Assembly (NCBI GenBank): GCA_020846745.1
Contig: JADLDI010000119.1
Span: 1 to 42,266, forward strand
Reading direction: 5' to 3'
Length of the DNA: 42,266 nt
Source of the DNA: Bryobacterales bacterium
Lineage (GTDB): Bacteria > Acidobacteriota > Terriglobia > Bryobacterales > Bryobacteraceae
Below are positions 9,976 through 18,081 of the stretch, one piece after another. Within the stretch, counting starts at the first letter, position 1, and each line of letters opens with the position of its first letter. A program made the translations under genes and the position numbers. The notes under the pieces are model-generated. The model had not been told where the DNA came from and searched no databases. It saw only the letters and a list, made by a program, of their open reading frames with translations.

Positions 9976-11835
9976 ATGCCCCCCATTGTTCGCGTCGAAG
10001 GCCTGACGCACCGCTACGGCAACATCCAGGCCCTCGATAACATCTCGTTCACGGTCGAGGAAGGCGAAATCTTCGGCCTCATCGGCGCCGACGGGGCAGG
10101 GAAGACCACGGCCTTCCAGGTCCTCGCCGGAGTCATGGAGCCGACGGCCGGAACTGTGCAGGTGTTCAACCAGTCGCCGCGCGTTTCCCGCGACCTGGTC
10201 GGCTACCTCACCCAGCGCTTCTCCTTCTATGCTGACTTGAGCATTATCGAGAACCTGCGCTTCTCCGCGGGCCTCCGCCTCGTCCCGGAAGCCGATTTCA
10301 ACACGCGCAGCGAACGTTACCTGAACGCCTTCGACCTGGCCCGTTTTCGCGACCGTCTGGCCGGGCGCCTCTCGGGCGGCATGAAACAGAAACTCGCCCT
10401 TTCGTGCGCGCTCGTGGCCAGTCCTCGTCTACTGATCCTGGACGAACCCACCACTGGTGTGGATCCTGTCTCGCGCCGCGATTTCTGGGACACCCTTGCC
10501 GACCTCGCCGCCGAGGGCATGACCATCCTTGTCGCCACTCCCTATCTGGACGAAGCCGAACGCTGCCACCGCGTCGCCCTGATCGAGCGCGGCCAGATCT
10601 TCCAAATCGACTCGCCTGTCGGCTTCCGTACCAATCTCGGCCGCACACGCCTGCAGGTGAAGCCCGCCGACCTCGCACAAGCCGAAGCGGACCTTCACCG
10701 TGCCGGGCTCGACGATGTCCAGCGCTTCGGCGATCGCCTCGACATACTCACCGCCGACGAACAACAGGGCCGCGAACTGATCCGATCGAAGCTCGGCGCG
10801 CTTGCAGTAATCGCCGCTACGCCGACGCTCGAAAACGCCTTTGTCGCCACCCTGCGCCAGATGCGCGGTGCCGAACATCGCGCCCCCTTCCCCAGCCGCA
10901 CCGCCCGCAACGGAAACGGCCGGAAGAGCCTGCTCGAAGCCACCGGACTCGAGAAGCGCTTCGGCGATTTCCGTGCCGTGAAGGACTTCCACGTCAACAT
11001 CGCCCGCGGCGAAATCTACGGCCTGCTCGGCGCAAATGGCGCCGGCAAAACCACCGCCATCAAGATGATGTGCGGCCTGCTCAAACCCACCCGTGGAAGC
11101 GTTGCCCTGCTGGGCGAAACACGCGGCCTGCGTAGCGCCGCCCTACGCAGCCGCATCGGCTACATGTCGCAGAAGTTCACCCTCTATGACGACCTCACCA
11201 TCGGCGAGAACCTCGACTTCTACGCCGCCCTGTATGGCGTGCCGCCTGCGCTGCGCGCCGCCCGCAAAGCCTGGGTGCTTGAGGTGTCGGACCTCGCGGG
11301 CGAAGAGCGCATGCTTACCGGACAACTCCCCGGCGGCTGGAAACAGCGTGTTGCCTTCGGCGCGGCCATCATGCACGAACCGGAACTCGTCTTTCTCGAC
11401 GAACCCACCTCTGGCGTTGACCCGCTGGCCCGCCGCGCCATGTGGCGCATGATCAACGAACTCGCGGATTCGGGCGCCGCCATCCTTGTCGTCACACACT
11501 ACCTGGAAGAGGCCGAACAGTGCTCGCGGATCGGCTTCATGGTCGCGGGCGAACTGTTGCTCGAAGGCGCACCGAGCGAAGTCCGCGGCGGCCGCAGTGG
11601 CGGACTGCTTGAGGTCGAAACGTCCGACACACGAACCGCGCTCAAAGCCCTGCGCAATGCCCATTGGCCCGTCAGCCAGTTCGGCAACCGCCTCCATATC
11701 AAGACTGCGGATCCTGCTCCCGCCCTTGCCGCCATTCGCCAGGCGGGAGTGGATATCGTCTCTGAACGCCCCGCCGATTTCTCGCTCGAAGACATCTTCC
11801 TCGAACTGGTCGAAAAACAGAAGGAGGCCGCATGA
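9976..11835 (+). CDS. ABC transporter, two fused ATPase domains (YbhF-like)
   Basis: A 619-residue protein with two ABC ATPase domains in tandem. Domain 1 (about 4-290) has Walker A GADGAGKTT (Lys43), signature LSGGMKQKL and Walker B LLILDEPTTGVD. Domain 2 (about 315-610) has Walker A GANGAGKTT, Walker B LVFLDEPTSGVD and a signature reading LPGGWKQRV, where Pro replaces the usual Ser of LSGG. The fused layout matches E. coli YbhF. It powers export through the two permeases downstream. It starts 5 bases after the adaptor stop and overlaps the first permease gene by ATGA. Confidence 0.94.
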   Translation: MPPIVRVEGLTHRYGNIQALDNISFTVEEGEIFGLIGADGAGKTTAFQVLAGVMEPTAGTVQVFNQSPRVSRDLVGYLTQRFSFYADLSIIENLRFSAGLRLVPEADFNTRSERYLNAFDLARFRDRLAGRLSGGMKQKLALSCALVASPRLLILDEPTTGVDPVSRRDFWDTLADLAAEGMTILVATPYLDEAERCHRVALIERGQIFQIDSPVGFRTNLGRTRLQVKPADLAQAEADLHRAGLDDVQRFGDRLDILTADEQQGRELIRSKLGALAVIAATPTLENAFVATLRQMRGAEHRAPFPSRTARNGNGRKSLLEATGLEKRFGDFRAVKDFHVNIARGEIYGLLGANGAGKTTAIKMMCGLLKPTRGSVALLGETRGLRSAALRSRIGYMSQKFTLYDDLTIGENLDFYAALYGVPPALRAARKAWVLEVSDLAGEERMLTGQLPGGWKQRVAFGAAIMHEPELVFLDEPTSGVDPLARRAMWRMINELADSGAAILVVTHYLEEAEQCSRIGFMVAGELLLEGAPSEVRGGRSGGLLEVETSDTRTALKALRNAHWPVSQFGNRLHIKTADPAPALAAIRQAGVDIVSERPADFSLEDIFLELVEKQKEAA

Positions 11836-12938
11836 GACGTATCGCGGCCCTCGCCCTGAAGGAATTCCGCCAGTTCTGGCGCGACCGTCTCACCCGCTCG
11901 CTCGCCATCTTCCTGCCCCTCGTAATGATCACGCTCTACGGCACCGCGCTCACCACCAACATTTACAACCTGCGCATGGCCATCGAGGATCAGGACCAGA
12001 CCGTCCTCAGCCGCCGCTATGTCGAAGCCGTCGCCGCCACCGGCAAATTCGTCTTCGTACCGCGGCCGCCGGGTGAGTCGACTGAGGAGATCCTGCGCTC
12101 CTCCCACGCCCGCGCGGTGCTTCGCATCCCCGCGCACTTTGAGCAGGACTTCATGTCCGGCCGCCCCACCCAGGTCCAACTCCTGATCGACGGCACGGAG
12201 TCGAACACCGCGCTCATCCTGCGCACCATCAACCAGGCCGTTGCGCTGCGGTTCGAACCGTTCTCGAGCGTCCGTTCTCCGCGCACGGCCCCTGTCAAAC
12301 TCAACATACGGTTCTGGTACAATCCGGGCCTTTCGGACGCGCTCTTTTTCGGATCGGGCGCGCTCGGCCTCGTGCTCATCCTGTTCCCCGCGCTGTTAGG
12401 CGCGCTGGCCGCGGCGCGCGAGAAGGAACTCGGCACCATCGCCCAAGCCTACGCCTCCACGCTTACGGCGCCCGAATGGATCTTCGGTAAAGCCATCCCT
12501 TACATCCTCATCGGCATGGCCCAACTCGTCATCTGCTTCGTCACCGGCATCTACATCTTCGGCTACACCATTCCGGACCGCCCGGAGGTTCTCCTCGTCG
12601 GCACCGCCGTCTACATCACCGCCGGCGTCTTTTATGGAATGCTGGTCGGCAACGCCACTGGCACACAAAGCGCCGCCATTCAGGGCGTTCAATTCGGCGC
12701 GTTCCTCATCTCGTTGCTGCTCTCGGGCTTTCTGATGCCCGTCGCCAACATGCCCGTTCCGATGCAATACATTTCCGCCATCATCCCCGCTCGGCATTAC
12801 ATCGCCCTCGCCCGCGATGTCCTGTTGCGCCACGGCGACTGGCAAACGTCCATGAACCCGCTGCTCGCGCTCGGCGGTCTCGCCCTGTTCTTCTTCCTGG
12901 CCAATCTCGGCCGCATGCGCCGCATGCAGTTCTCCTGA
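11832..12938 (+). CDS. ABC-2 type permease (YbhS-like)
   Basis: A 368-residue inner-membrane protein beginning at the ATG that overlaps the ATPase stop (ATGA). It has an N-terminal amphipathic segment (ALALKEFRQFWRDRLTRS), one transmembrane helix, a large periplasmic loop (about 45-170), then five hydrophobic segments with the ABC-2 signature AAAREKELGTIAQAYAS near residue 195-210. It forms half of the transport channel with the next gene product. Confidence 0.92.
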   Translation: MRRIAALALKEFRQFWRDRLTRSLAIFLPLVMITLYGTALTTNIYNLRMAIEDQDQTVLSRRYVEAVAATGKFVFVPRPPGESTEEILRSSHARAVLRIPAHFEQDFMSGRPTQVQLLIDGTESNTALILRTINQAVALRFEPFSSVRSPRTAPVKLNIRFWYNPGLSDALFFGSGALGLVLILFPALLGALAAAREKELGTIAQAYASTLTAPEWIFGKAIPYILIGMAQLVICFVTGIYIFGYTIPDRPEVLLVGTAVYITAGVFYGMLVGNATGTQSAAIQGVQFGAFLISLLLSGFLMPVANMPVPMQYISAIIPARHYIALARDVLLRHGDWQTSMNPLLALGGLALFFFLANLGRMRRMQFS

Positions 12939-12950
12939 GCACCCGCACCC

Positions 12951-14051
12951 ATGATGATCTTCGAATACCATCGCTGGCTCGCCCTCACCATCAAGGAGTT
13001 TCAACAGCTCCGCAAGAACAAGCAACTGCTAATTCAGTTGCTCATCCCGCCGTCGCTCGCCCTGGTCGCGTTTGGCTTCGCCCTCAATCCCGACGTGAAG
13101 AATCTTCGCCTCGGCGTTGTCGATGAAAGCGCCTCGCCGCAAAGTCGCGAATTACTCGACGCGCTTACCGCTAACCAGGCCTTCAAAATAACTGCCCGTT
13201 ACCCGTCGATAAGCCAGTTGGAAGATAACCTCGCCCACAGCCGGCTTGACTTGGGGATCGTCATCCCGTTTGACTATGCCCGCGACCGTATCCGCAACAA
13301 ACCGGCCGACGTGCAGGTCCTCATCGACGCCGTGAACGCCAACACCGCCCGCCTCGCCCAGGGCTATTTGTCCGAATCTTTGATGTCCACCATGCCCATG
13401 CCGGCCCGCCACGTCGAATCCGTCGCCCGTATCTATTACAACCCCGGCGCCGTCCATGCCTGGTTTTTCACCACCGGCTCGCTTTGCGTCATGCTGTTCA
13501 TCAACGCCTCACTCGTCGCTTCCGCCCTTGCGGTTCGCGAAAAGGAGATCGGCACCATCGAGCAGTTGCTGATGAGCCCGGCCCAAACCGCCGAGGTTCT
13601 GCTGGCCAAGACCGTTCCCGTGCTCATAATCATGATGGTTGTCTTCTGCATCGGCATGGTTACCAGCATGGTCGTGTTCGGCATGCCCCAGCACGGCTCG
13701 TGGCTCTTACTGCTGATCGCCGCCTTGCTGCTCGTCATCTCCGGCATCGGCACCGGCGTAACCGTCGCCACCTTCTCCGCCAGCCAGCAACAGGCGCAAC
13801 TGCTCACCTTCTTCATGCTGCCGCCCATCGTGCTGATCTCCGGCGCCTTCGCCCCCGCCGACAGCATGCCCAAGATCTTTCAGTGGCTCTCCGTGCTCGA
13901 CCCCGTCAAATACATGGCCCGCATCGTCCGCGCCGTCTCCTTCAAGGCCGCCGGCTTCGAGACCATGTGGCCCGAACTGCTGGCGTTGGGCGCGTTTACA
14001 CTCATCCTGTTCACGCTAAGCGCCTGGCGCTTCCGTTCTCAATTGCAATAA
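12951..14051 (+). CDS. ABC-2 type permease (YbhR-like)
   Basis: A 366-residue permease; ATG at 12951 or 12954, 12 bases after its partner. The topology matches the previous gene: cytoplasmic start (ALTIKEFQQLRKNKQ), helix, periplasmic loop with FYYxPG-type segment (IYYNPGAVHAWF), then AVREKEIGTIEQLLMSP and further helices. It is the last gene of the six-gene efflux operon. No clear terminator hairpin was found in the 44 bases before the convergent FmdB gene. Confidence 0.92.
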   Translation: MMIFEYHRWLALTIKEFQQLRKNKQLLIQLLIPPSLALVAFGFALNPDVKNLRLGVVDESASPQSRELLDALTANQAFKITARYPSISQLEDNLAHSRLDLGIVIPFDYARDRIRNKPADVQVLIDAVNANTARLAQGYLSESLMSTMPMPARHVESVARIYYNPGAVHAWFFTTGSLCVMLFINASLVASALAVREKEIGTIEQLLMSPAQTAEVLLAKTVPVLIIMMVVFCIGMVTSMVVFGMPQHGSWLLLLIAALLLVISGIGTGVTVATFSASQQQAQLLTFFMLPPIVLISGAFAPADSMPKIFQWLSVLDPVKYMARIVRAVSFKAAGFETMWPELLALGAFTLILFTLSAWRFRSQLQ

Positions 14052-14095
14052 CTCTTAGTTGGAAGTCGACCCGACCGGGCGCTATCCTACCGCGC

Positions 14096-14275
14096 TCAAG
14101 TGAAACCCCCCGATGCGTTCGGCGTGCACCCGCCCGTCGCAAACGTCGACAGCAGCCGCTCCACTTCCTTCGATTCGCATTCCGGACACCGTAAGTCGCG
14201 GTCCGAATCCGACATCCGCCGCAACATCTCAAACCGCTTTCCGCAAGTCTGACAACGATACTCGTAGAGAGGCAT
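14096..14275 (-). CDS. FmdB-type zinc ribbon protein, 59 residues
   Basis: A small gene read directly from the sequence on the minus strand. It begins MPLYEYRCQTCGKRFEMLRR, continues with CPEC and ERLLSTFATGGC, and ends GGFT. The CxxC pairs at residues 8-11 and 30-33 form the putative zinc ribbon of the FmdB regulatory-protein family (the MP.YEY.C..CG opening is diagnostic). The exact role of the family is not established. It converges on the efflux operon. Confidence 0.9.
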   Translation of the reverse strand: MPLYEYRCQTCGKRFEMLRRMSDSDRDLRCPECESKEVERLLSTFATGGCTPNASGGFT

Positions 14276-14315
14276 TTGCTAACCGTCTACTCCAATTGTA
14301 GGGCTAGCGGTTTGC

Positions 14316-14678
14316 TCAGGCTTGCTCGTCAAACTCCGAAGTCAGCACACCATCGATCCTAATGAGCAGATCAGGAACCATTCGCGTGATTACGTCCCAA
14401 AGCAGCGTCAGATCGAGCACGCCATAACCGTGGACCACTCGGTGACGCATGCCGATCACGCGAGACCAGGGGATATCATCATGACGGCTGAGCAATTCCG
14501 CCGAAAGCTGGTTTGCCGCTTCGCCAACGATGGTCAAGGCATGCAGAATCGCATACCGTACCGTCTTGCTGTTCCGGAAGTCGTCGAAGTCTAAATTACG
14601 GCTGAATTCCTGGATATCGGTGAGTGCCCCGCGGATATCTTCGAGTTTCTCCCTGTCGCGGTCGCACCTATCCGCCAT
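14316..14678 (-). CDS. hepT: HepT-like HEPN toxin (RNase)
   Basis: A 120-residue helical protein starting at the ATG at 14678 (MADRCDRDREKL), which overlaps the end of the mntA gene by 11 bases. It carries the HEPN motif RX4HXY as RHRVVHGY near the C-terminal third, preceded by ALTIVGEAANQLS, a typical HepT/DUF86 helix. HepT toxins are RNases; in characterised pairs the motif tyrosine is AMPylated by the partner MntA, blocking activity. All motif residues are intact, so the toxin looks functional. Confidence 0.9.
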   Translation of the reverse strand: MADRCDRDREKLEDIRGALTDIQEFSRNLDFDDFRNSKTVRYAILHALTIVGEAANQLSAELLSRHDDIPWSRVIGMRHRVVHGYGVLDLTLLWDVITRMVPDLLIRIDGVLTSEFDEQA

Positions 14679-14988
14679 ACACGACCACCGCATCCTTTAG
14701 CGCGGAGTTCCGCACGCGGGGCTTCAGTAGGGACTTCTGAGTAATGTCGGCCTTCCTGCCCAACGCCCGTGCCAGATCTTCCTCAAGATCGAACCATCCC
14801 AAACCCGGGTGATAACCGGGTTCGAACTCCACCATCACGTCCACGTCGGAACTGCTCGTCATGTCACCTCTGGCCGCGGAGCCGAATATGGCGAGTTCCC
14901 GGATTCTATATCGCCGGCAAATGTCAGCCACAGTGTCAGCGGGAATGTCCAAGCCGGAAGCAAGCGTCATACGCGCACTCTTTTCCAT
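14668..14988 (-). CDS. mntA: MntA-like minimal nucleotidyltransferase antitoxin
   Basis: A 106-residue protein from the ATG at 14988, chosen because GGAGG lies 7 bases upstream; a GTG two codons earlier overlaps the spacing. The nucleotidyltransferase motif is GSAARGDMTSSSDVDVMVEF (about residues 36-55), with the GSxARG and SDxDxxVE elements intact. A further acidic/hydrophobic segment with KADI probably supplies the third metal ligand. It should AMPylate and neutralise HepT encoded immediately downstream with an 11-base overlap. Confidence 0.9.
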   Translation of the reverse strand: MEKSARMTLASGLDIPADTVADICRRYRIRELAIFGSAARGDMTSSSDVDVMVEFEPGYHPGLGWFDLEEDLARALGRKADITQKSLLKPRVRNSALKDAVVVYGG

Positions 14989-15097
14989 TATCACGCCTCC
15001 ATCGACAGCACTCCGTCCCGCCGAAGCTGCAAACCCACCACTTCCTCGTCCCGTTCGGGCTCAAACTCCCAGATTATATGGCAGCTAAAATCGGGCT

Positions 15098-16918
15098 ATG
15101 CGGTCGTTTGCGACGTTCTCTATCGCGGTGGGACTGTGGGCGGCGGATCAGGCGACTATCGCCCAGGTTCAAGGTCCGGGCGCGGAATCGCCGCTTGCGG
15201 GTGCGGCCGTCCTTACCGAAGGCATCGTCACCGGACGCAAGACTAACGGCTTCTTTATCCAAACGCCGGATGCGCAGGTGGACGGCGACCCGCGCACCTC
15301 CGAAGGCGTCTTCGTCTTCACCAGTTCCCGGCCGCCCGCGAGCGCGAATGTCGGCAATCTCGTTCGCGTCGAAGGCACAGTAGTCGAGTTCCGGCCGGCC
15401 GCCGATCCAAACAGTCCCCCGATGACGGAACTCGGCGGAACCATACGCATTGAGTTGGTGTCGGAAGGCGTGCCCCTGCCCGAACCGGTCACTATCGCGG
15501 ACCTCCGGCCCGACGGCGGCATCGACCAACTGGAGCGATATGAAGGCATGCGCGTTCGCGTCGATACGCTGCGTGTCGTCGGACCCACGGGCGGCTCCGT
15601 CAACGAAGCGGACGCCGGCGCGGCTTCGAACGGCGTCTTCTACGGCGTGCTCGAAGGCGCCGGACGTCCTATGCGCGAACCGGGCATCGAAGTGCCCAAC
15701 CCCATACCCGTAGGTGCGGGTTGCTGTGTCCCGCGCTATGACGCCAACCCCGAACGTGTCCGAGTCGACAGCGACGGCCAGGCCGGCGCGCCGGTAATCG
15801 ATGTCGCTACGGGCGCCCAGATCCGGGAGTTAGTCGGCCCGCTCGATTACGGTTTCCGCGCCTACACCATCCTGCCCGACCCGCCTCCGGCCGCCGCGCC
15901 GCAGGTTACGCCCGCCCCCGCCTCGGCCGCTGTCCCCCTGCCCGACCCCGCGCCGGACCAGTTTACGGTCGCCACCTTCAACATGCAGCGCTTCTTCGAC
16001 ACCACAGACGACCCCGGCGTTTCGGACGTAGCGTTGCGGCCCGATGCCTTTCAACGCCGCCTCAGCAAGGCCTCGCTCACCATCCGCAACATCCTCCGCC
16101 TGCCAGACATTCTGGCTGCCGAAGAGATTGAGAATCTATCGACGCTCGAAACGATTGCTGCCCGAGTGAACGCCGACGCCGTTGCCGCCGGACTGCCCAA
16201 CCCCGGCTACACCGCCCATCTGTTTGAAGGCAACGACCCGGGCGGAATCGATGTCGGGTTCCTCGTCAAAAGCAGTCGCGTCGATGTCGTCAGCGTCACC
16301 CAGGAAGGCAAAACGGCCCAGTTCAACAACCCGGCCACCGGCCGCGACGAAACGTTGAACGACCGTCCGCCCGTGGTGTTAGTAGCCAACATCCGCACGG
16401 CAGCCGCGCCGTTACGAGTTACCGTCATCGGCAACCACCTGCGCTCCCTCTCGGACATTGAATCCGCAACAGACGGCGCTCGTGTACGGGCCAAACGCAA
16501 GGCTCAGGCCGAGTTTGTCGCCGCCATGGTCCAGGCCCGCCGCGCCGACAATTTGATTGTCGTGGGCGACATGAATGCCTATCAGTTCAGCGACGGTTTG
16601 GTGGACGTGGTGAACACCATCCGCGGCGGTCCCGCTCCGGACAATGAAGTCGTTCTGCCCACTACCGACTTTATCGATACCGACCTTGTTGACGCTGCCT
16701 ATGGCTTGCCCTCCGACGAGCGGTACTCCTATATCTTCGACGGCAACGCCCAGACGCTCGACCATGTGCTGATCAGCCTGCAGATGGTCCCGCGCCTCAA
16801 TGCCCTTCGCTATGCGCGCGTGAACGCGGACTTCCCGGAAGCACTCCGCGCGGACGGTTCCCGTCCCGAGCGGCTGTCGGACCACGACCCTGTGGTGGCG
16901 TACTTTTCCCTACGTTGA
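15098..16918 (+). CDS. Secreted endonuclease/exonuclease/phosphatase-family nuclease (ExeM/NucH-like)
   Basis: A 606-residue protein with a signal peptide (residues 1-16). Residues about 20-130 resemble an OB-fold domain found in extracellular nucleases (GAAVLTEGIVTGRKTNGFF). A Pro/Ala-rich linker (about 260-288) precedes the EEP domain. Its catalytic residues are visible: Asn295 (FNMQ), Glu342/343, His447 (GNHLRS), Asp491 and Asn493 (GDMNAY), Asp555-His556 (TLDHVL) and Asp595-His596 (SDHDPV). It probably degrades extracellular DNA. A second, decayed copy of its last 45 codons lies at 19886-20020. Confidence 0.9.
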   Translation: MRSFATFSIAVGLWAADQATIAQVQGPGAESPLAGAAVLTEGIVTGRKTNGFFIQTPDAQVDGDPRTSEGVFVFTSSRPPASANVGNLVRVEGTVVEFRPAADPNSPPMTELGGTIRIELVSEGVPLPEPVTIADLRPDGGIDQLERYEGMRVRVDTLRVVGPTGGSVNEADAGAASNGVFYGVLEGAGRPMREPGIEVPNPIPVGAGCCVPRYDANPERVRVDSDGQAGAPVIDVATGAQIRELVGPLDYGFRAYTILPDPPPAAAPQVTPAPASAAVPLPDPAPDQFTVATFNMQRFFDTTDDPGVSDVALRPDAFQRRLSKASLTIRNILRLPDILAAEEIENLSTLETIAARVNADAVAAGLPNPGYTAHLFEGNDPGGIDVGFLVKSSRVDVVSVTQEGKTAQFNNPATGRDETLNDRPPVVLVANIRTAAAPLRVTVIGNHLRSLSDIESATDGARVRAKRKAQAEFVAAMVQARRADNLIVVGDMNAYQFSDGLVDVVNTIRGGPAPDNEVVLPTTDFIDTDLVDAAYGLPSDERYSYIFDGNAQTLDHVLISLQMVPRLNALRYARVNADFPEALRADGSRPERLSDHDPVVAYFSLR

Positions 16919-16981
16919 TTGAACTTCATGCCTGCTGGGGCTCAAATCGGAAACCGGAATAGGTGAAGCCGCTTCAGCGGA

Positions 16982-17695
16982 TTAACGCTTAACGCAATCG
17001 TAATTGGGTTCGTTCCGCACGGATTCTTGCAGGGCGGTTTGGTAGCCGATTTTGGCGTACTGGCTGATGAGGAAGTTGACGGAAATATCGAGGTTGGCAG
17101 CGTCGTCGCGGATTTCGGCGGCTACGGAAGGGGGGAAGTGGGTGAGGATGTCGTCGGATGGCGCGGCGCTCCCTGACGGTCGCGGCTCCGTTTCGGGGGA
17201 GGTGCGAGGTGGGGGAGTTCGTTTCGCAAAGCGTTGAATTTTAAGGGCGTCGGCCAGGGGGAGCGACGGACGGGGGGCTTCGGGATTGGCTTCTATTAGC
17301 TGGCAGATGCGGTTCGTTTGGGAATCTTTGAGTTGTTTGTAAGCGCGGTTGAACGAACCTTCGAAGCGGATGTAGTAGCGGGAGTAGAGTTCGGCCTCTT
17401 TTTGGGTGGCGGGGTGGGTGATGGGGTCGCGGCCATCGGAGCGGTCGTAGAGTTCGTTTTGGAAATCGAGGGCACGGAGCATGTTCCAGCGGGCGGTGAC
17501 GAGTTTGTCGAAGAAGATTTCTTCCAAGGGGCCTTCGGGCCGGCACTGGGAGTGGAGTTCGTTTCGCAAATGGTTGAAAACAGGCTGGAGATCGGCTGGG
17601 ATGGACTCGGCTGTGAGCCCATGTTTTTTGGCATTCTGGGAGGATTTGGCTTTGCCTTCTTCGGTGCGGGGTCCTGTGCTGAGGTTTGAAGACAT
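16982..17695 (-). CDS. SSQNAKKHGL-family protein, apparently complete, unknown function
   Basis: A 237-residue protein starting at the ATG at 17695 (MSSNLSTGPRTEEGKAKSSQ, then NAKKHGLTAES), with AAGG upstream. A longer frame to 17788 lacks family character. Residues 1-32 form the family signature shared with the broken copy at 1625. A helical middle (about 33-135) contains GPLEEIFFDKLVTARWNM and ELYSRYYIRFEG. Residues about 150-185 are a Pro/Arg/Glu-rich low-complexity stretch partly made by an inserted dispersed repeat (17168-17190). The C-terminus (about 185-237) is helical. I do not recognise a function. Two strong hairpins lie upstream (17802-17858). Confidence 0.7.
   Translation of the reverse strand: MSSNLSTGPRTEEGKAKSSQNAKKHGLTAESIPADLQPVFNHLRNELHSQCRPEGPLEEIFFDKLVTARWNMLRALDFQNELYDRSDGRDPITHPATQKEAELYSRYYIRFEGSFNRAYKQLKDSQTNRICQLIEANPEAPRPSLPLADALKIQRFAKRTPPPRTSPETEPRPSGSAAPSDDILTHFPPSVAAEIRDDAANLDISVNFLISQYAKIGYQTALQESVRNEPNYDCVKR
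17168..17190. repeat. Dispersed repeat inside a coding region
   Basis: The segment containing CCCTGACGGTCGCGGCTC sits inside the SSQNAKKHGL-family gene and is read as EPRPSGSAA on its strand. From memory, this string (often mistranslated as LPDGRGSV or PRPSGS) recurs many times in acidobacterial and planctomycete genomes. That identification needs a genome-wide count. Confidence 0.5.
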
Positions 17696-17735
17696 ATGAA
17701 TGTTCGACCTTTCTGGGGGGCTTTGCCCTGGGTAA

Positions 17736-17755
17736 CCCGTCGCTGACGCTCCGGG
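17736..17755. repeat. Dispersed GC-rich repeat
   Basis: CCCGTCGCTGACGCTCCGGG lies 40 bases upstream of the start codon of the SSQNAKKHGL-family gene. The ends CCCG and CGGG can pair. From memory, close variants are common intergenic repeats in acidobacteria. Confidence 0.45.
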
Positions 17756-17801
17756 CACCGGTCGGGGCTCGACAGCTGAGACCGGCATGGTGCTGAGGGG
17801 A

Positions 17802-17858
17802 AGCGGGCCGGAGTGTGCGGCCCGCTAAAAAACGAAAAGCCCGCCGAGTGGCGGGCTT
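17802..17858 (-). promoter_or_regulatory. Double hairpin with terminator-like T-run (attenuator candidate)
   Basis: Read on the minus strand, AAGCCCGCC/GGCGGGCTT (17858-17850 with 17845-17837, 4-base loop) forms a perfect 9-bp stem followed by TTTTCGTTTTTT. Next comes AGCGGGCCG/CGGCCCGCT (17826-17818 with 17810-17802), another 9-bp stem with a 7-base loop. The GCCCGC and GCGGGC cores of the two hairpins are interchangeable, so alternative pairings exist. It stands 107-163 bases before the ATG at 17695. The rest of 17696-18081 shows one repeat (17736-17755), a TTGACA at the complement of 17880-17885 that could be a -35 box, and no convincing gene. Confidence 0.65.
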
Positions 17859-18081
17859 CTAGTTCGACGATATCATGGTGTGTCAATAAAAATAGGGTCG
17901 TTGGGGGACCGGTTGCCGGCGAGAAGGCCTTTATTATGAAGGATTTAATTAAATTTGAGCGCGTTGTTAACGGACAAATAGGTCTGATTTTGATGGTACG
18001 CCGTAGGGTAGAGTACCGCTTTCGTCCGCAGCCTGCAAAAAGACGCGCTGCACGAGCGGCATCCGGACGAGCCGCCGAGCC

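Noticed and set aside
14052..14095. Terminator of the efflux operon
   Set aside because: Only a 4-bp CCCG/CGGG stem and no T-run.
14995..15097. Short minus-strand frame ending just before mntA (reads WEFEPERDEEVVGLQLRRDG)
   Set aside because: The composition looks coding, but no usable start or ribosome site was found and the frame closes at about 35 codons. It may be a decayed gene end.
16919..16981. Terminator after the nuclease gene
   Set aside because: Only short symmetries (such as CCGCTTCAGCGG) with no T-run were seen.
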